DNA from: Deltaproteobacteria bacterium | GTDB lineage: Bacteria > Desulfobacterota > Binatia > Binatales > Binataceae | DNA length: 64,000 nucleotides | Direction: 5' to 3' | Assembly: GCA_021799495.1 (NCBI GenBank) | Contig: JAJZAI010000003.1 | Span: forward strand, 1-64,000 | Shown: piece after piece, positions 27,426-35,351 of the stretch | How the letters are laid out: every line of letters starts with the position of its first letter | How positions within the stretch are numbered: position 1 is the first letter of the stretch | The notes under the pieces: generated by a model | Told to the model about the DNA's origin: nothing | Database searches by the model: none | What the model saw: only the letters and a program-made list of their open reading frames with translations | Position numbers and translations under genes: made by a program

Positions 27426-28490
27426 ATGGCATTATCCAATTCTTCCGCTTTGCGCGTCTTCGTCACCCGGCCCGTCGCCGAGCCGGCGTTGCGCCGTTTG
27501 GCCGAATACGCGCGGGTCGATTTGTGGGACGACGACGCGCCGCCGCCGCACGCCGATTTGGTCAAGCGATCGCGCGGATGCGATGCGATCCTGACCATGG
27601 TCAGCGATCGCATCGACGCCGCGCTTCTCCGCCAGGCGCCGCGCCTCCGCGTCGTCAGCAATCTCGCCGTCGGTCTCGACAACATCGATCTCGCCGCCGC
27701 GACGCACGCCGGCGTCGCCGTCGGCCATACGCCGGGCGTGCTCGCCGAAACCACGGCGGAACTCGCTATCGCCCTGATGTTCGCGGCAGCGCGGCGCGTC
27801 GTTGAAGCGGATCGCTTCGTCCGCGCCCGGCGATGGCGGATGTGGACCCCGCGGCTGATGCTTGGGCGCGACCTCGCCGGCGCCACGCTCGGCATAATCG
27901 GCTTCGGATCGATCGGCCGCGCCGTCGCCCGCCGCGCGGCCGCGCTCGGCATGAACGTGATTTACGCGCCTCATCGCGGCGCGCGAGCGGGCCGGCCGTC
28001 GAGCGCTGGAGTCGAAGCGCCGGCCAACCCGCCAAACGCCAATCCCGTCCCGCTTGCGCGCTTGCTCGCGGAGTCGGATTTCATTTCGCTCAACGTGCCG
28101 CTGACGCCTGAGACCCGCGGAATGATCGGGCGCGAGCAGTTCGCCGCGATGAAGCGCGGAGCGATCCTGATTAACACGGCGCGCGGCGCGGTGGTCGATC
28201 AGAAAGCGCTGATCGACGCGTTACGTTCCGGACGCCTCGGCGGCGCGGGACTTGATGTTTTGGAGGCCGAACCGATCGCGCCGACCGATCCGTTGCTGAA
28301 ATTCGCGAACGTCACGATCACGCCGCATATCGGCAGCGCCAGCCATCGCACGCGGCAACAGATGGCGGAACTGGCGGTGGACAATATTCTCGACGTATTC
28401 GCGGGACGGCGTCCGCGATGCTGCGCGAATCCAACCGTCAGACTGAAGAAAATCGTCAGCGCTGGTGCAGGCTCGAAAAGCCGGCAATGA
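27426..28490 (+). CDS. D-2-hydroxyacid dehydrogenase (glyoxylate/hydroxypyruvate reductase-like)
   Basis: A 354-residue NAD(P)-dependent D-2-hydroxyacid dehydrogenase. The Rossmann motif is LGIIGFGSIGRAVARRAA, the catalytic Arg lies in NTARGAVVDQKAL, and the Glu and His lie in LEAEPIAP...TPHIGSAS. This most resembles glyoxylate or hydroxypyruvate reductases. The ATG at 27426 gives the family start RVFVTRPVAEPAL; an upstream ATG at 27384 overlaps the divergent promoter. No glyoxylate-pathway neighbour is present, so substrate is a guess. Confidence 0.9.
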   Translation: MALSNSSALRVFVTRPVAEPALRRLAEYARVDLWDDDAPPPHADLVKRSRGCDAILTMVSDRIDAALLRQAPRLRVVSNLAVGLDNIDLAAATHAGVAVGHTPGVLAETTAELAIALMFAAARRVVEADRFVRARRWRMWTPRLMLGRDLAGATLGIIGFGSIGRAVARRAAALGMNVIYAPHRGARAGRPSSAGVEAPANPPNANPVPLARLLAESDFISLNVPLTPETRGMIGREQFAAMKRGAILINTARGAVVDQKALIDALRSGRLGGAGLDVLEAEPIAPTDPLLKFANVTITPHIGSASHRTRQQMAELAVDNILDVFAGRRPRCCANPTVRLKKIVSAGAGSKSRQ

Positions 28491-28506
28491 AGGCTTCGAA
28501 AAGCGC

Positions 28507-28538
28507 CGCGGCGCCGGACAGTTCTCTCCGGCGCCGCG
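28507..28538 (-). terminator. probable terminator of the tad-like gene block
   Basis: A perfect 11-bp GC stem pairs 28507-28517 with 28528-28538 around a 10-nt loop. Read on the minus strand it lies after the last TadE-like gene and is followed by GCGCTTTTCG, a short T-run. It may also block read-through from the convergent dehydrogenase gene. Confidence 0.5.
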
Positions 28539-28575
28539 TTCCCCCCCCAAACCACACCAACCGCAGCGGAAGCCG

Positions 28576-29004
28576 TCAGTTGCTGATCACCATTTGCGAT
28601 GTGCTCGTGAGCGGCAAAGCTGTCGATGAAAATGGGAAAAATGGCTGAAAGTCGTAAGTCACCTGAACCGCGACGAGGCTGCCCGGATTGTTGTTCGGAG
28701 TCCAGGTCGTGGAAACTGTAAGATTGCTCGATTGAAGTCCGCTCGCCATGTCTTTGACAAACGTGGTGATATCGTCCGCCGTGGCCGGATCCAGACTATG
28801 CGAACCATGAACGATCGCGTAACGAACCGCATCCCGCGCGGAATTCGAGACGAAGTTGTAGGCGTACAACAACATCGACGCGCAAAAGATGCCGAACACC
28901 GCCGTGAACATCAGCAGCGCCGTACCCGCGAATTCAACCCCGGTCTGGCCCCGCGAATGACCGCGCAATCTCGAAGCCTGGGAATTTCGCGTTCTCGCAA
29001 ACAT
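28576..29004 (-). CDS. TadE-like pseudopilin/surface protein
   Basis: A 142-residue TadE-family protein. A basic leader ending in RGQTGVEFAGTALLMFTAVF has the Gly-Gln..Glu(+5)-type motif before a ~20-residue hydrophobic helix, as in pseudopilins processed by TadV-type prepilin peptidase. The rest is a small Ser/Thr-rich extracytoplasmic domain. Three bases separate it from the preceding TadE-like gene, so the two are one operon. TadE proteins are minor pilins of Flp/Tad pili, but no tadA, B, C, V or rcpA is in the window. Confidence 0.85.
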   Translation of the reverse strand: MFARTRNSQASRLRGHSRGQTGVEFAGTALLMFTAVFGIFCASMLLYAYNFVSNSARDAVRYAIVHGSHSLDPATADDITTFVKDMASGLQSSNLTVSTTWTPNNNPGSLVAVQVTYDFQPFFPFSSTALPLTSTSQMVISN

Positions 29005-29007
29005 GGC

Positions 29008-29436
29008 CTACTGCACCTCCAGGATCGCTGTGGTGTTCAACGGTATCGTATGACCGATTCCGGGATAATTGAGAATCGTCTGGAATGTCGCGCTCGTTGT
29101 GACCTTGACGAAAATCTGCGGCTCCGCACATCCGGGCGGCGAGCACGCCACGACCTGCTGGTTGCAAGTACAGAAATATGACGCGGTCGCGGACAGGCCT
29201 GAGATGTTCGAGCCGTCGTTAATCGCCGCGTCCTCCATTCCGGTATAGTTAACCGCCGTCACCAAATTTTGCGCGCCGAACTGCACGCCGGCCCGTGCGG
29301 CGTGCGCCACTTCGATCGATTCGTAAAACACCCGCGCGAAATCAGCCGCGACCACAAACACCAGCGCGAGCACCGGCAGCAGCAGCGCCATTTCAACCAT
29401 GCTCTGCCCTCTGGAACTCTTTTTCCATGCAATCAT
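29008..29436 (-). CDS. TadE-like pseudopilin/surface protein
   Basis: A 142-residue TadE-family protein with the cleavage and helix region SRGQSMVEMALLLPVLALVF, where Glu sits at the expected +5 position. The exported part carries a Cys-rich patch (FCTCNQQVVACSPPGC) likely to form disulfides. It lies 15 bases after the TadG-like gene and three bases before the next TadE-like gene. The same assembly question applies as for the rest of the block. Confidence 0.87.
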   Translation of the reverse strand: MIAWKKSSRGQSMVEMALLLPVLALVFVVAADFARVFYESIEVAHAARAGVQFGAQNLVTAVNYTGMEDAAINDGSNISGLSATASYFCTCNQQVVACSPPGCAEPQIFVKVTTSATFQTILNYPGIGHTIPLNTTAILEVQ

Positions 29437-29451
29437 CGCCGTACCCCTGGG

Positions 29452-30762
29452 TTAATCGACGAGCGCCGCGTCCTTGATGATATTGCCGTTGGCGAGGCAA
29501 CTATAGTTGTTGCCGATAGTCGTTGTTCCGCTGATCGTGAGCCAATCCGCTACCAGGTAAGTGTATTGATCCGCGCCCGACGTGCCGTTGTAGGTGAGGG
29601 AGGTCGTTGGAAAATACAGCGCGCCGGTGAACGTCGAATTCGATCCGCCGTTGATAACGCTGGCGTTGTTGCTGGTCGCCGTGATCGAGCGATCTTGGAA
29701 AAACAACATACCCTCGATGCTGCCGTTGTCGCTGCTGCACGGCGCGCTCAGGTTTACGGTCGCGCCGCCGTTTATCGTTACCCCGCCGTAATTCTGTTTT
29801 GACGCGCCGTTTCCGTTGGTGCCGGTCAGATAGAATGTCACGCCGCTGCCGCTTACCGCGCCGCCGGAAATCGTCAATCCACCACCGTCGATAATGTACA
29901 AGCCGGGATCGAACGTCACGTTGGCGTAGCTGCTAGTGATGTCAATTCCGCCGCAGTAGGTGCCCGGCGAAAGCGTCACCGGCGTCGAACTGTTGAGCTT
30001 CGTGCCAGGAAAACTGCTGCAACTATATCCCGTCGGTTCCTGCTCCCACGCCAGCGGATCGCCGAACGCCGCTATCCCGGAAGTCGGCGGTGTGCTGCCG
30101 CCGCCATTGTAGGTTGTGCCGCCTACGACTCCCACCAGCGGCGCCGTCATCGAGCTGGTGCCGCTTGCGATTAGCGCCGAACTGCTGTTGGAATTGTCAT
30201 ATACGCCGCAATTCGACGTTATCGTGCCATTGCCCGATAGTGAAATTGTGCCCGAATCTTCAGGATTGAGCGCGTAAACGCACGAACCGCCCGAGGTTGT
30301 GAGCGCGGTCGCCTGCGTCGAGACCGGCACGCTTTTCCATCCCAGCACGCGCATGAAAAAAGTCGGCTGAACTTGCGCCACCGTCACCTGCACGGCGTTG
30401 GTGTTGTTGGCGTAAGGCCCCGAGGTTGGCGGATTCACGACGGTGACCGTCACGGTGCTGGGGTTGACCGCCGTCCCGGAATCGTTGGTAAAGCCGTTTT
30501 GCGCGGTCGCCGCGTCGGCCGCCGTGGTGATTTCGTCCAGCGTGGTCTCGCCGATCGTGATCGCGTCCACGCCCGCCAGCGCGCCGGCGTCCGCCGCGGT
30601 CTGCATCAGATGGCGTGTGGTCCAGAGTTCGCCGACATCCACCGCGAGCGCGGAGATACCGAGTATCGCCACCAGGCCGACCGTCACCAGAACGGTCGTT
30701 TGCGCACGTCGGGAGCTTTTCAACAAATGTTGCAATGGTGCAACAAATTTTCGTCCTGTCAC
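29452..30762 (-). CDS. TadG-like protein with beta-solenoid-like C-terminal part
   Basis: A 436-residue TadG-type protein from a GTG start (GGGGAGG eight bases upstream). The N-terminal TadG motif is RRAQTTVLVTVGLVAILGIS, with a membrane helix and then TRHLMQTAADAGALAGVDA. Residues ~170-420 are rich in Gly, Ser, Thr and Asn, with repeated short strands such as NVTFDPGLYIIDGGGLTISG and GVTINGGATVNLSAP, which suggests a right-handed beta-helix. This points to a surface-exposed or adhesive role. First gene of the operon with the two TadE-like genes. Confidence 0.82.
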   Translation of the reverse strand: MTGRKFVAPLQHLLKSSRRAQTTVLVTVGLVAILGISALAVDVGELWTTRHLMQTAADAGALAGVDAITIGETTLDEITTAADAATAQNGFTNDSGTAVNPSTVTVTVVNPPTSGPYANNTNAVQVTVAQVQPTFFMRVLGWKSVPVSTQATALTTSGGSCVYALNPEDSGTISLSGNGTITSNCGVYDNSNSSSALIASGTSSMTAPLVGVVGGTTYNGGGSTPPTSGIAAFGDPLAWEQEPTGYSCSSFPGTKLNSSTPVTLSPGTYCGGIDITSSYANVTFDPGLYIIDGGGLTISGGAVSGSGVTFYLTGTNGNGASKQNYGGVTINGGATVNLSAPCSSDNGSIEGMLFFQDRSITATSNNASVINGGSNSTFTGALYFPTTSLTYNGTSGADQYTYLVADWLTISGTTTIGNNYSCLANGNIIKDAALVD

Positions 30763-31210
30763 CTAATCGCCTCCCCTCATTGAATCGCCAAAAGCAGGAA
30801 AAGCTGCTTATAGACCGGTATTTGGCTTTTCAAACGTTTCAGGCGTTGAACTTAAGGGCAAAAATCAGACCAACAACCGCAAGCACTGCATTCTTAAAAC
30901 AAAAGCAGCGCTTCATGAACAAAAGTCGAAAATCGCCCTCACCGGCGGTCGTCCCAATGCGAGACAACGCCATTGGATGAAAATCGCCTCGATCACGCCG
31001 CCGCAACTCAGGCTGGCGTTCACTTCATGCTGTTTCAAGCGTATTGCCGAGGTTCAATTTGCCGCTACCGACGTTCGTGCGCGCGGATTCCAGTGCGGCG
31101 CCGGAGCAGGTCGCTGAGGACCGCAGCTTTATGAATTCGCGAGCGTTGCGCGTTTGCAACGCGCTTTAACGGGATCGAGGGGCGGACACCTTGAAGAGGA
31201 TATTTTCGAT
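30763..31210. other. 448-base intergenic region in the tad-like block
   Basis: No protein-like ORF. The half next to the TadG-like gene at 30762 is less GC-rich than the surroundings and on the minus strand can fold into small hairpins, for example GCCAAA with TTTGGC around an inner GCAG/CTGC stem (about 30785-30830). A 7-bp inverted repeat GCGTTGC/GCAACGC lies at 31143-31162, below the upstream TadG-like stop, without a T-run. It probably holds the promoter and leader of the 30762 operon. No specific factor site was identified. Confidence 0.4.
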
Positions 31211-32359
31211 TTACTCGACGAGCTGCGCCGGAGCGTTTGCGCCGTAATTATTTGCGGCGCCACCGGCGGTCGCGATTTTGGACACGTATTGCACAAATTG
31301 GACGGTCAAGAGTTCGGTGCTCGAGGTTTTTGTATAGCTGGCCAGCCAGATTTCGGCGAACCCCAAAATCTGCACCGCGCCCGAACCTCCGGACGCCGTG
31401 CTCCAATCGACCACCGGCACCGTCACGAGTTGCGGCTCGTTGCCGGTCAGCGTCAAGGGCAGCGGCGTCAGCGTCGAGCCTACCCCCAGCGTCGCCATCG
31501 CGGTCTCGACCGGCCCTGAGTTTATGCCCGTCTCGGTATTGAACCATTGCCCGACCGAAGCCGTGCAGGTGCATCCGTATTCGATATTGTTGGCCAGATT
31601 GCTTGAGCCGCTGTCGGTTCCCTGCGGGGCCGTCGATGCCGACGATCCGCCGCTTGAACCAGCCGGGATGTTCAACCATCCCCAGTTTCCCGGAGAATAG
31701 CTGCCGGTGAGCTGGAACGATTCGCCATAGGTCAACGCGCCGCCGTTCGGATCCGCCGGCATCCCGGCGGGAAACAGCCCGTTGTTAATCGCGCTGGCCG
31801 CCGTCGGCGCCGCCGCGACCGCCATCGCGCCCACCGTGTAGTTGCTCATCGACGAGAGCAGGCGCAGGAACAGGACCGGCACGGTAGTCCGCTGCAAAAC
31901 GACTTCGATTGTCGGCGTGGAGCCTGAATAGTCCGGCGCGGGATCCTCGATCGCGCTGATATCGGAAATTTGCGCGAAGTTCTGCATCGCGTAGGTGCAC
32001 GCGACGTTTTCCGCCTGCGAACCGAAATCGCAGGAGCCGCTAAGCGTTATCGCGGGCAGCGTCGAGGTCCCGCTGGTCGCCGGCAGCAGATAGGTCGCGC
32101 CCGCCAGCGCCGCGGCGTCCGCCGCCTTGCGCAACACCATCCATTCGTGCAGCGTCACGCTGAAGTCCGCGCACAGGGCCATCCCGCCGATCAGCACCGC
32201 GAGCGCCGGAATAATAATGGTCATCGCCTGACCGCGAGCGAACCCGCGCGTAACGGTTTTGGGCCGTTTCGCCGCCCAATCGAAAAACGCTGAAAATGAC
32301 GCGACCATCCTGAACTTCCGACGTTTGCGCTGGAGCGAAAGCGAACGCTTCCGTCCCAT
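31211..32359 (-). CDS. TadG-like pilus/surface protein
   Basis: A 382-residue protein with a TadG-type N-terminus: a ~45-residue cytoplasmic lead, then GQAMTIIIPALAVLIGGMAL and the post-helix motif VLRKAADAAALAGATYLLPA. The exported region is Ser/Thr/Gly-rich with a likely disulfide pair (GCTCT). It resembles its neighbour at 32553-33632, suggesting tandem duplication. They are 193 bases apart with no obvious terminator between. Confidence 0.83.
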   Translation of the reverse strand: MGRKRSLSLQRKRRKFRMVASFSAFFDWAAKRPKTVTRGFARGQAMTIIIPALAVLIGGMALCADFSVTLHEWMVLRKAADAAALAGATYLLPATSGTSTLPAITLSGSCDFGSQAENVACTYAMQNFAQISDISAIEDPAPDYSGSTPTIEVVLQRTTVPVLFLRLLSSMSNYTVGAMAVAAAPTAASAINNGLFPAGMPADPNGGALTYGESFQLTGSYSPGNWGWLNIPAGSSGGSSASTAPQGTDSGSSNLANNIEYGCTCTASVGQWFNTETGINSGPVETAMATLGVGSTLTPLPLTLTGNEPQLVTVPVVDWSTASGGSGAVQILGFAEIWLASYTKTSSTELLTVQFVQYVSKIATAGGAANNYGANAPAQLVE

Positions 32360-32552
32360 GCCTGATCGTATTGAGCACGGGGCGTGCCGCCGATCGGCCG
32401 CTGATAATGCCAGGCAAAGCCGATTTTATCGCGAGAAAACGGAAGTTTGGATGAATCGCGACGCTCTCAAAATGAAGCGGGCCGCGTCAGGACGTACCAT
32501 CCTGCGACGCGGCCCGCAAATTCCATCGCGAGACCTGGCCGTGGCTCGCTGC

Positions 32553-33632
32553 TTATTGAATCAGTTCCGGCTGTGCATACGAGCCGAGATTCACCGGATT
32601 TGAACCCCCCGAGATCGTATTTGCGGTGACGGCCTGGACGAAGCACGCGGTGATGTTCGTCGAGGTGCTGCCGGGTTCGATATAAATGTCCGCGAAGCCT
32701 TGGATATTCGCCGTACAACTACCCGTGCAGCCCGCAAAATCCACCGCGGGCACCACGACCAGACATTGATTGTCCTGCAGAATGCTGCTGGCGCTTCCAC
32801 CGTTGCACGGATCCGCCGTCGTCGGGCAATTGGCTGAAGTGAATCGAGATTCAAATGAACCCTGCACGCCATTGGCGTTCGCCTTGTTCCCCGGCTCAGT
32901 TGTTATGTATGTCTGGCCGCTACCGCCGCTTCCATAGACGGAATAGGTCCCGGACATTCCGTTTGATATCCCGCCGGCAAGACCGCTCGATCCCTGACTG
33001 TTATCGAGCCATTGCCAGTTACCCGGAGCCTCCTGGAGAGGCGTGAATTTTACGTTGAACTGCACCCCGTATGGCGCGTTGGCATTCGAGAGCGAACACG
33101 GCGAGGTGCACTGCATGCCCATCGGAAACATGCCATTGGCCGAGGTCGTTGGGCCGGTCGCCTTGGCCGTCGCAACCGCCGCGACCGTGTAGCTGTTCAG
33201 TCCCAGCACCCGTCCGAACATATACGGCAGGTTGGTGCGATTCGCGATCACCTGGATGTTAGGCGTCGCGGCGCCGTTCGGCAGGCCCACCCCCGGTTCG
33301 TTGTAGGTCAATGTCGTACTGTTCGACGAGGTGAGCCCGTCGTTGGCGGCGTAGTCGCAGGCCGCTTGTTTCGCGTAATCGCTTTGGCCGCCGCAGTTCG
33401 CGTTGATGGGCGTGTACGTGTAAGTGCCCTGAAGAAAATTCGCGCCGGCCAGCGCCGCCGCATCGACGCCCTTCTGCAGTTGCAGATGGTTGAAATACAT
33501 CACGGCGACGTCCGCGCCGAGCGCCATCGCGCCCACCAGCGTCGCAATTACGAGCGTGAGGATAACGGCCATCTGGCCTTTTGCGTAACGTGGCGAAAAT
33601 TTCACGATCGATCTCTTGTTTCGCGCAGGCAT
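32553..33632 (-). CDS. TadG-like pilus/surface protein
   Basis: A 359-residue TadG-type protein starting near a basic leader, then KGQMAVILTLVIATLVGAMA (helix) and LQKGVDAAALAGANFLQG. The long exported part is Ser/Thr/Gly/Asn-rich with several Cys (CTSPCSLSN, CTGSCTANI). It is the most upstream of the five tad-like genes, preceded by a promoter-like sequence at ~33720-33750 and a structured AT-rich region. The shared plan with 31211-32359 supports duplication and divergence. Confidence 0.84.
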   Translation of the reverse strand: MPARNKRSIVKFSPRYAKGQMAVILTLVIATLVGAMALGADVAVMYFNHLQLQKGVDAAALAGANFLQGTYTYTPINANCGGQSDYAKQAACDYAANDGLTSSNSTTLTYNEPGVGLPNGAATPNIQVIANRTNLPYMFGRVLGLNSYTVAAVATAKATGPTTSANGMFPMGMQCTSPCSLSNANAPYGVQFNVKFTPLQEAPGNWQWLDNSQGSSGLAGGISNGMSGTYSVYGSGGSGQTYITTEPGNKANANGVQGSFESRFTSANCPTTADPCNGGSASSILQDNQCLVVVPAVDFAGCTGSCTANIQGFADIYIEPGSTSTNITACFVQAVTANTISGGSNPVNLGSYAQPELIQ

Positions 33633-33718
33633 CGTAGTTACTCCATTGAAACAGTTTCAGTTTCACCAACGCGACACTGTCTCCCCACAGCCACCATTTC
33701 TGTCACCTTTCTGCAACG

Positions 33719-33749
33719 CCATAATGATATTGGCTCAAAGATTAGTCAA
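33719..33749 (-). promoter_or_regulatory. candidate sigma-70-type promoter for the TadG-like gene
   Basis: On the minus strand TTGACT is followed after 17 bases by CATTAT, a 4/6 match to the -10 box; TATCAT with a shorter spacer is an alternative. It lies ~85 bases before the ATG of the TadG-like gene at 33632. A perfect inverted repeat just upstream could be a regulator site. Confidence 0.35.
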
Positions 33750-33750
33750 G

Positions 33751-33775
33751 AGCGGAATACGCCTAATATTCCGCT
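33751..33775. promoter_or_regulatory. perfect 9-bp inverted repeat next to the promoter-like site
   Basis: AGCGGAATA (33751-33759) and TATTCCGCT (33767-33775) form a perfect palindrome with a 7-base spacer, directly upstream of the proposed -35 box. It could be an operator or a short transcript hairpin. No matching second copy was noticed elsewhere in the window. Confidence 0.35.
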
Positions 33776-33849
33776 AAGAACAACACGTAGGGAATTAAAG
33801 CTGTAAGCGGAGAAAAGTCCGGCAGACTTACGTAAATTTGCCGGTCGGT

Positions 33850-33893
33850 TATTAAAATAGCGCACCGCTGATGCTCATGGCAGCCATCAGCGG
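33850..33893 (-). terminator. probable terminator of murA-hisDBA operon
   Basis: A perfect 9-bp stem CCGCTGATG/CATCAGCGG (33865-33873 with 33885-33893, 11-nt loop) lies 47 bases after the hisA stop. On the minus strand it is followed by TGCGCTATTTTAAT, a weak T-run. Confidence 0.5.
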
Positions 33894-33939
33894 GGTCGCC
33901 GCGCCGCGACATTTGCCTTCTATATGCGAAGAAAGACGA

Positions 33940-34692
33940 TTATTGCCGCTTCAATGTGGCCGCGATAGCGTCGGCCAGCCGAAAACGGCCTTCGTAGATC
34001 GCGCGGCCGGAAATCGCGCCGGCCACGCCTTGCGCGTAGAGCTTTTGCAACGCGCGCAGGTCTTCAAGCGTCGCGACTCCGCCCGACGCGATAATCGGCA
34101 CGCCGGCGAGTTGTGCGACGCTCGCGAATAAGCCGAGATTGGCGCCAGTTTCGGCGCCGTCGCGCGCGATATCGGTGGCGATTATCGCCGCGACCCCGGC
34201 CGTCCGAAACCGTTGCGCGGCTTCCGCGACGCCGAGTTCGCTGGTCTCGACCCAGCCGCGAATCGCAAGTTTCCCGCCGCGCAAATCGAGCGAGCCGAAA
34301 ATTCGCTCGGGAAATTCCGCGCACGCCCGCCGAATCAATTCCGGATCGAGAAACGCCGCCGAGCCGATCGAAACGAAATCCGCGCCGGCCGCGATCGCGG
34401 CGCGCACGGATTCGATCGTCCGCAGCCCGCCGCTCACGTCGATTCGGCATCGCACCGCCGCGCGAATCGCCTCGATCGCGGCGAGGTTGCGCGGTTCGCC
34501 GGCGATCGCGCCGTCCAGATCGACGATATGGATCAGCGCGGCGCCGTCGCGCTCGAAGGCGCGCGCGGCTGCGGCCGGATCGGCGCCATAGACCGTCGCG
34601 CGATTCATGTCGCCGCGCAACAGCCGCACCACTTCTCCGCCCTTCAAATCGATCGACGGGATTACCTGGAAACGGTCGAACGGCGGTTTCAG
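33940..34692 (-). CDS. hisA: ProFAR isomerase (HisA), probable CTG start
   Basis: HisA isomerises ProFAR to PRFAR in histidine synthesis. A 250-residue TIM barrel with FQVIPSIDLKGGEVVRLLRG, the Asp and phosphate loops HIVDLDGA, IDVSGGLRT, SIGSAAF, and ATDIARDGAETGANLG with IIASGGVATLEDL. No ATG, GTG or TTG lies at the family start. The frame begins with CTG at 34692, preceded by AAGGGG eight bases upstream and overlapping the hisB stop as CTGA. A CTG start coupled to hisB is the best reading. The neighbours hisH and hisF, usual partners, are absent. Confidence 0.92.
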   Translation of the reverse strand: MKPPFDRFQVIPSIDLKGGEVVRLLRGDMNRATVYGADPAAAARAFERDGAALIHIVDLDGAIAGEPRNLAAIEAIRAAVRCRIDVSGGLRTIESVRAAIAAGADFVSIGSAAFLDPELIRRACAEFPERIFGSLDLRGGKLAIRGWVETSELGVAEAAQRFRTAGVAAIIATDIARDGAETGANLGLFASVAQLAGVPIIASGGVATLEDLRALQKLYAQGVAGAISGRAIYEGRFRLADAIAATLKRQ

Positions 34693-35351
34693 GACAGCGT
34701 CCCCTTGGTCGAGAGCACTCCGCTCAGCCGGGGTTCGATCGCCGTCGCCTGATCCATCGCGCGCGCCAGCGCTTTGAACGCGGCTTCGACTATATGATGT
34801 GGATTGCGGCCCGCATGCATCACGAGATGAAGATTCATACCGGTCTCGTCGGCGAGCGCCTTCATGAAGTCGCCGACCAGCACCGTCTGGAAGTTGCCGA
34901 TCCGCTCCTCGCGGATTTCGAGGCCATACGCCAGGTACGATCTGCCGCTGATATCGACGGTGGCCGCGCACAGCGCCTCGTCCAGCGGCACAATCGCGTG
35001 GCCGAAGCGGCGAATCCCCGAGCGATCGCCGAGCGCCTCGCGAAACGCCCGGCCGAGCACGATACCGGCGTCTTCGACCGTGTGATGGTCGTCGATATGC
35101 AGGTCGCCGGTCGCATTCACGCGCAGATCGAAAAAGCCGTGGCGCGCGAAGCTTTCCAGCATATGATCGAGAAACGGCACGCCGGTCGCGATTTCGCCGT
35201 GGCCGGAGCCGTCGATTCTGAGCGCGGCCTCGATCGAGGTTTCGCGCGTGCGCCGCTCGATCCGCGCCGCGCGTGGCGGTGTGGCCGCCGCCTCCGGCTC
35301 GGAGCGTGGCGCCGCGACAGTCCGGTTATGCGCTCGGTTTCGCGATTCCAT
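34689..35351 (-). CDS. hisB: imidazoleglycerol-phosphate dehydratase
   Basis: Monofunctional IGPD, histidine step six. The 220-residue protein has the metal-binding motifs HMLESFARHGFFDL, DDHHTVEDAG, and HHIVEAAFKALARA, plus RFGHAIVPLDEAL. The first ~45 residues are a Pro/Ala/Arg-rich extension before the fold starts at ERRTRETSIEAAL. The ATG at 35351 lies inside the end of hisD (26-base overlap), and its stop overlaps hisA by four bases. A later internal start would remove the odd leader but no good codon is seen close to the fold. Confidence 0.94.
   Translation of the reverse strand: MESRNRAHNRTVAAPRSEPEAAATPPRAARIERRTRETSIEAALRIDGSGHGEIATGVPFLDHMLESFARHGFFDLRVNATGDLHIDDHHTVEDAGIVLGRAFREALGDRSGIRRFGHAIVPLDEALCAATVDISGRSYLAYGLEIREERIGNFQTVLVGDFMKALADETGMNLHLVMHAGRNPHHIVEAAFKALARAMDQATAIEPRLSGVLSTKGTLS

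Larger units (their letters stand above)
33633..33939. other. structured intergenic region between his operon end and tad-like block
   Basis: No gene seen in ~300 bases. It contains, from right to left on the minus strand, the his-operon terminator hairpin (33865-33893), an imperfect pairing CCGGCA/TGCCGG with inner stems (about 33819-33844), a perfect 9-bp inverted repeat at 33751-33775, a promoter-like pair, and an ~80-base leader before the TadG-like start. The region is visibly richer in A+T than its surroundings. Confidence 0.5.

Noticed and set aside
30785..30860. Resemblance on the minus strand to the core of a GEMM-I c-di-GMP riboswitch (AAAGCC...CCGGTCTA before a Tad-type gene)
   Set aside because: The GGGCAAA and GGTAGGTAGC segments and GNRA tetraloop are missing. 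A covariance-model search would settle it; I do not claim it.
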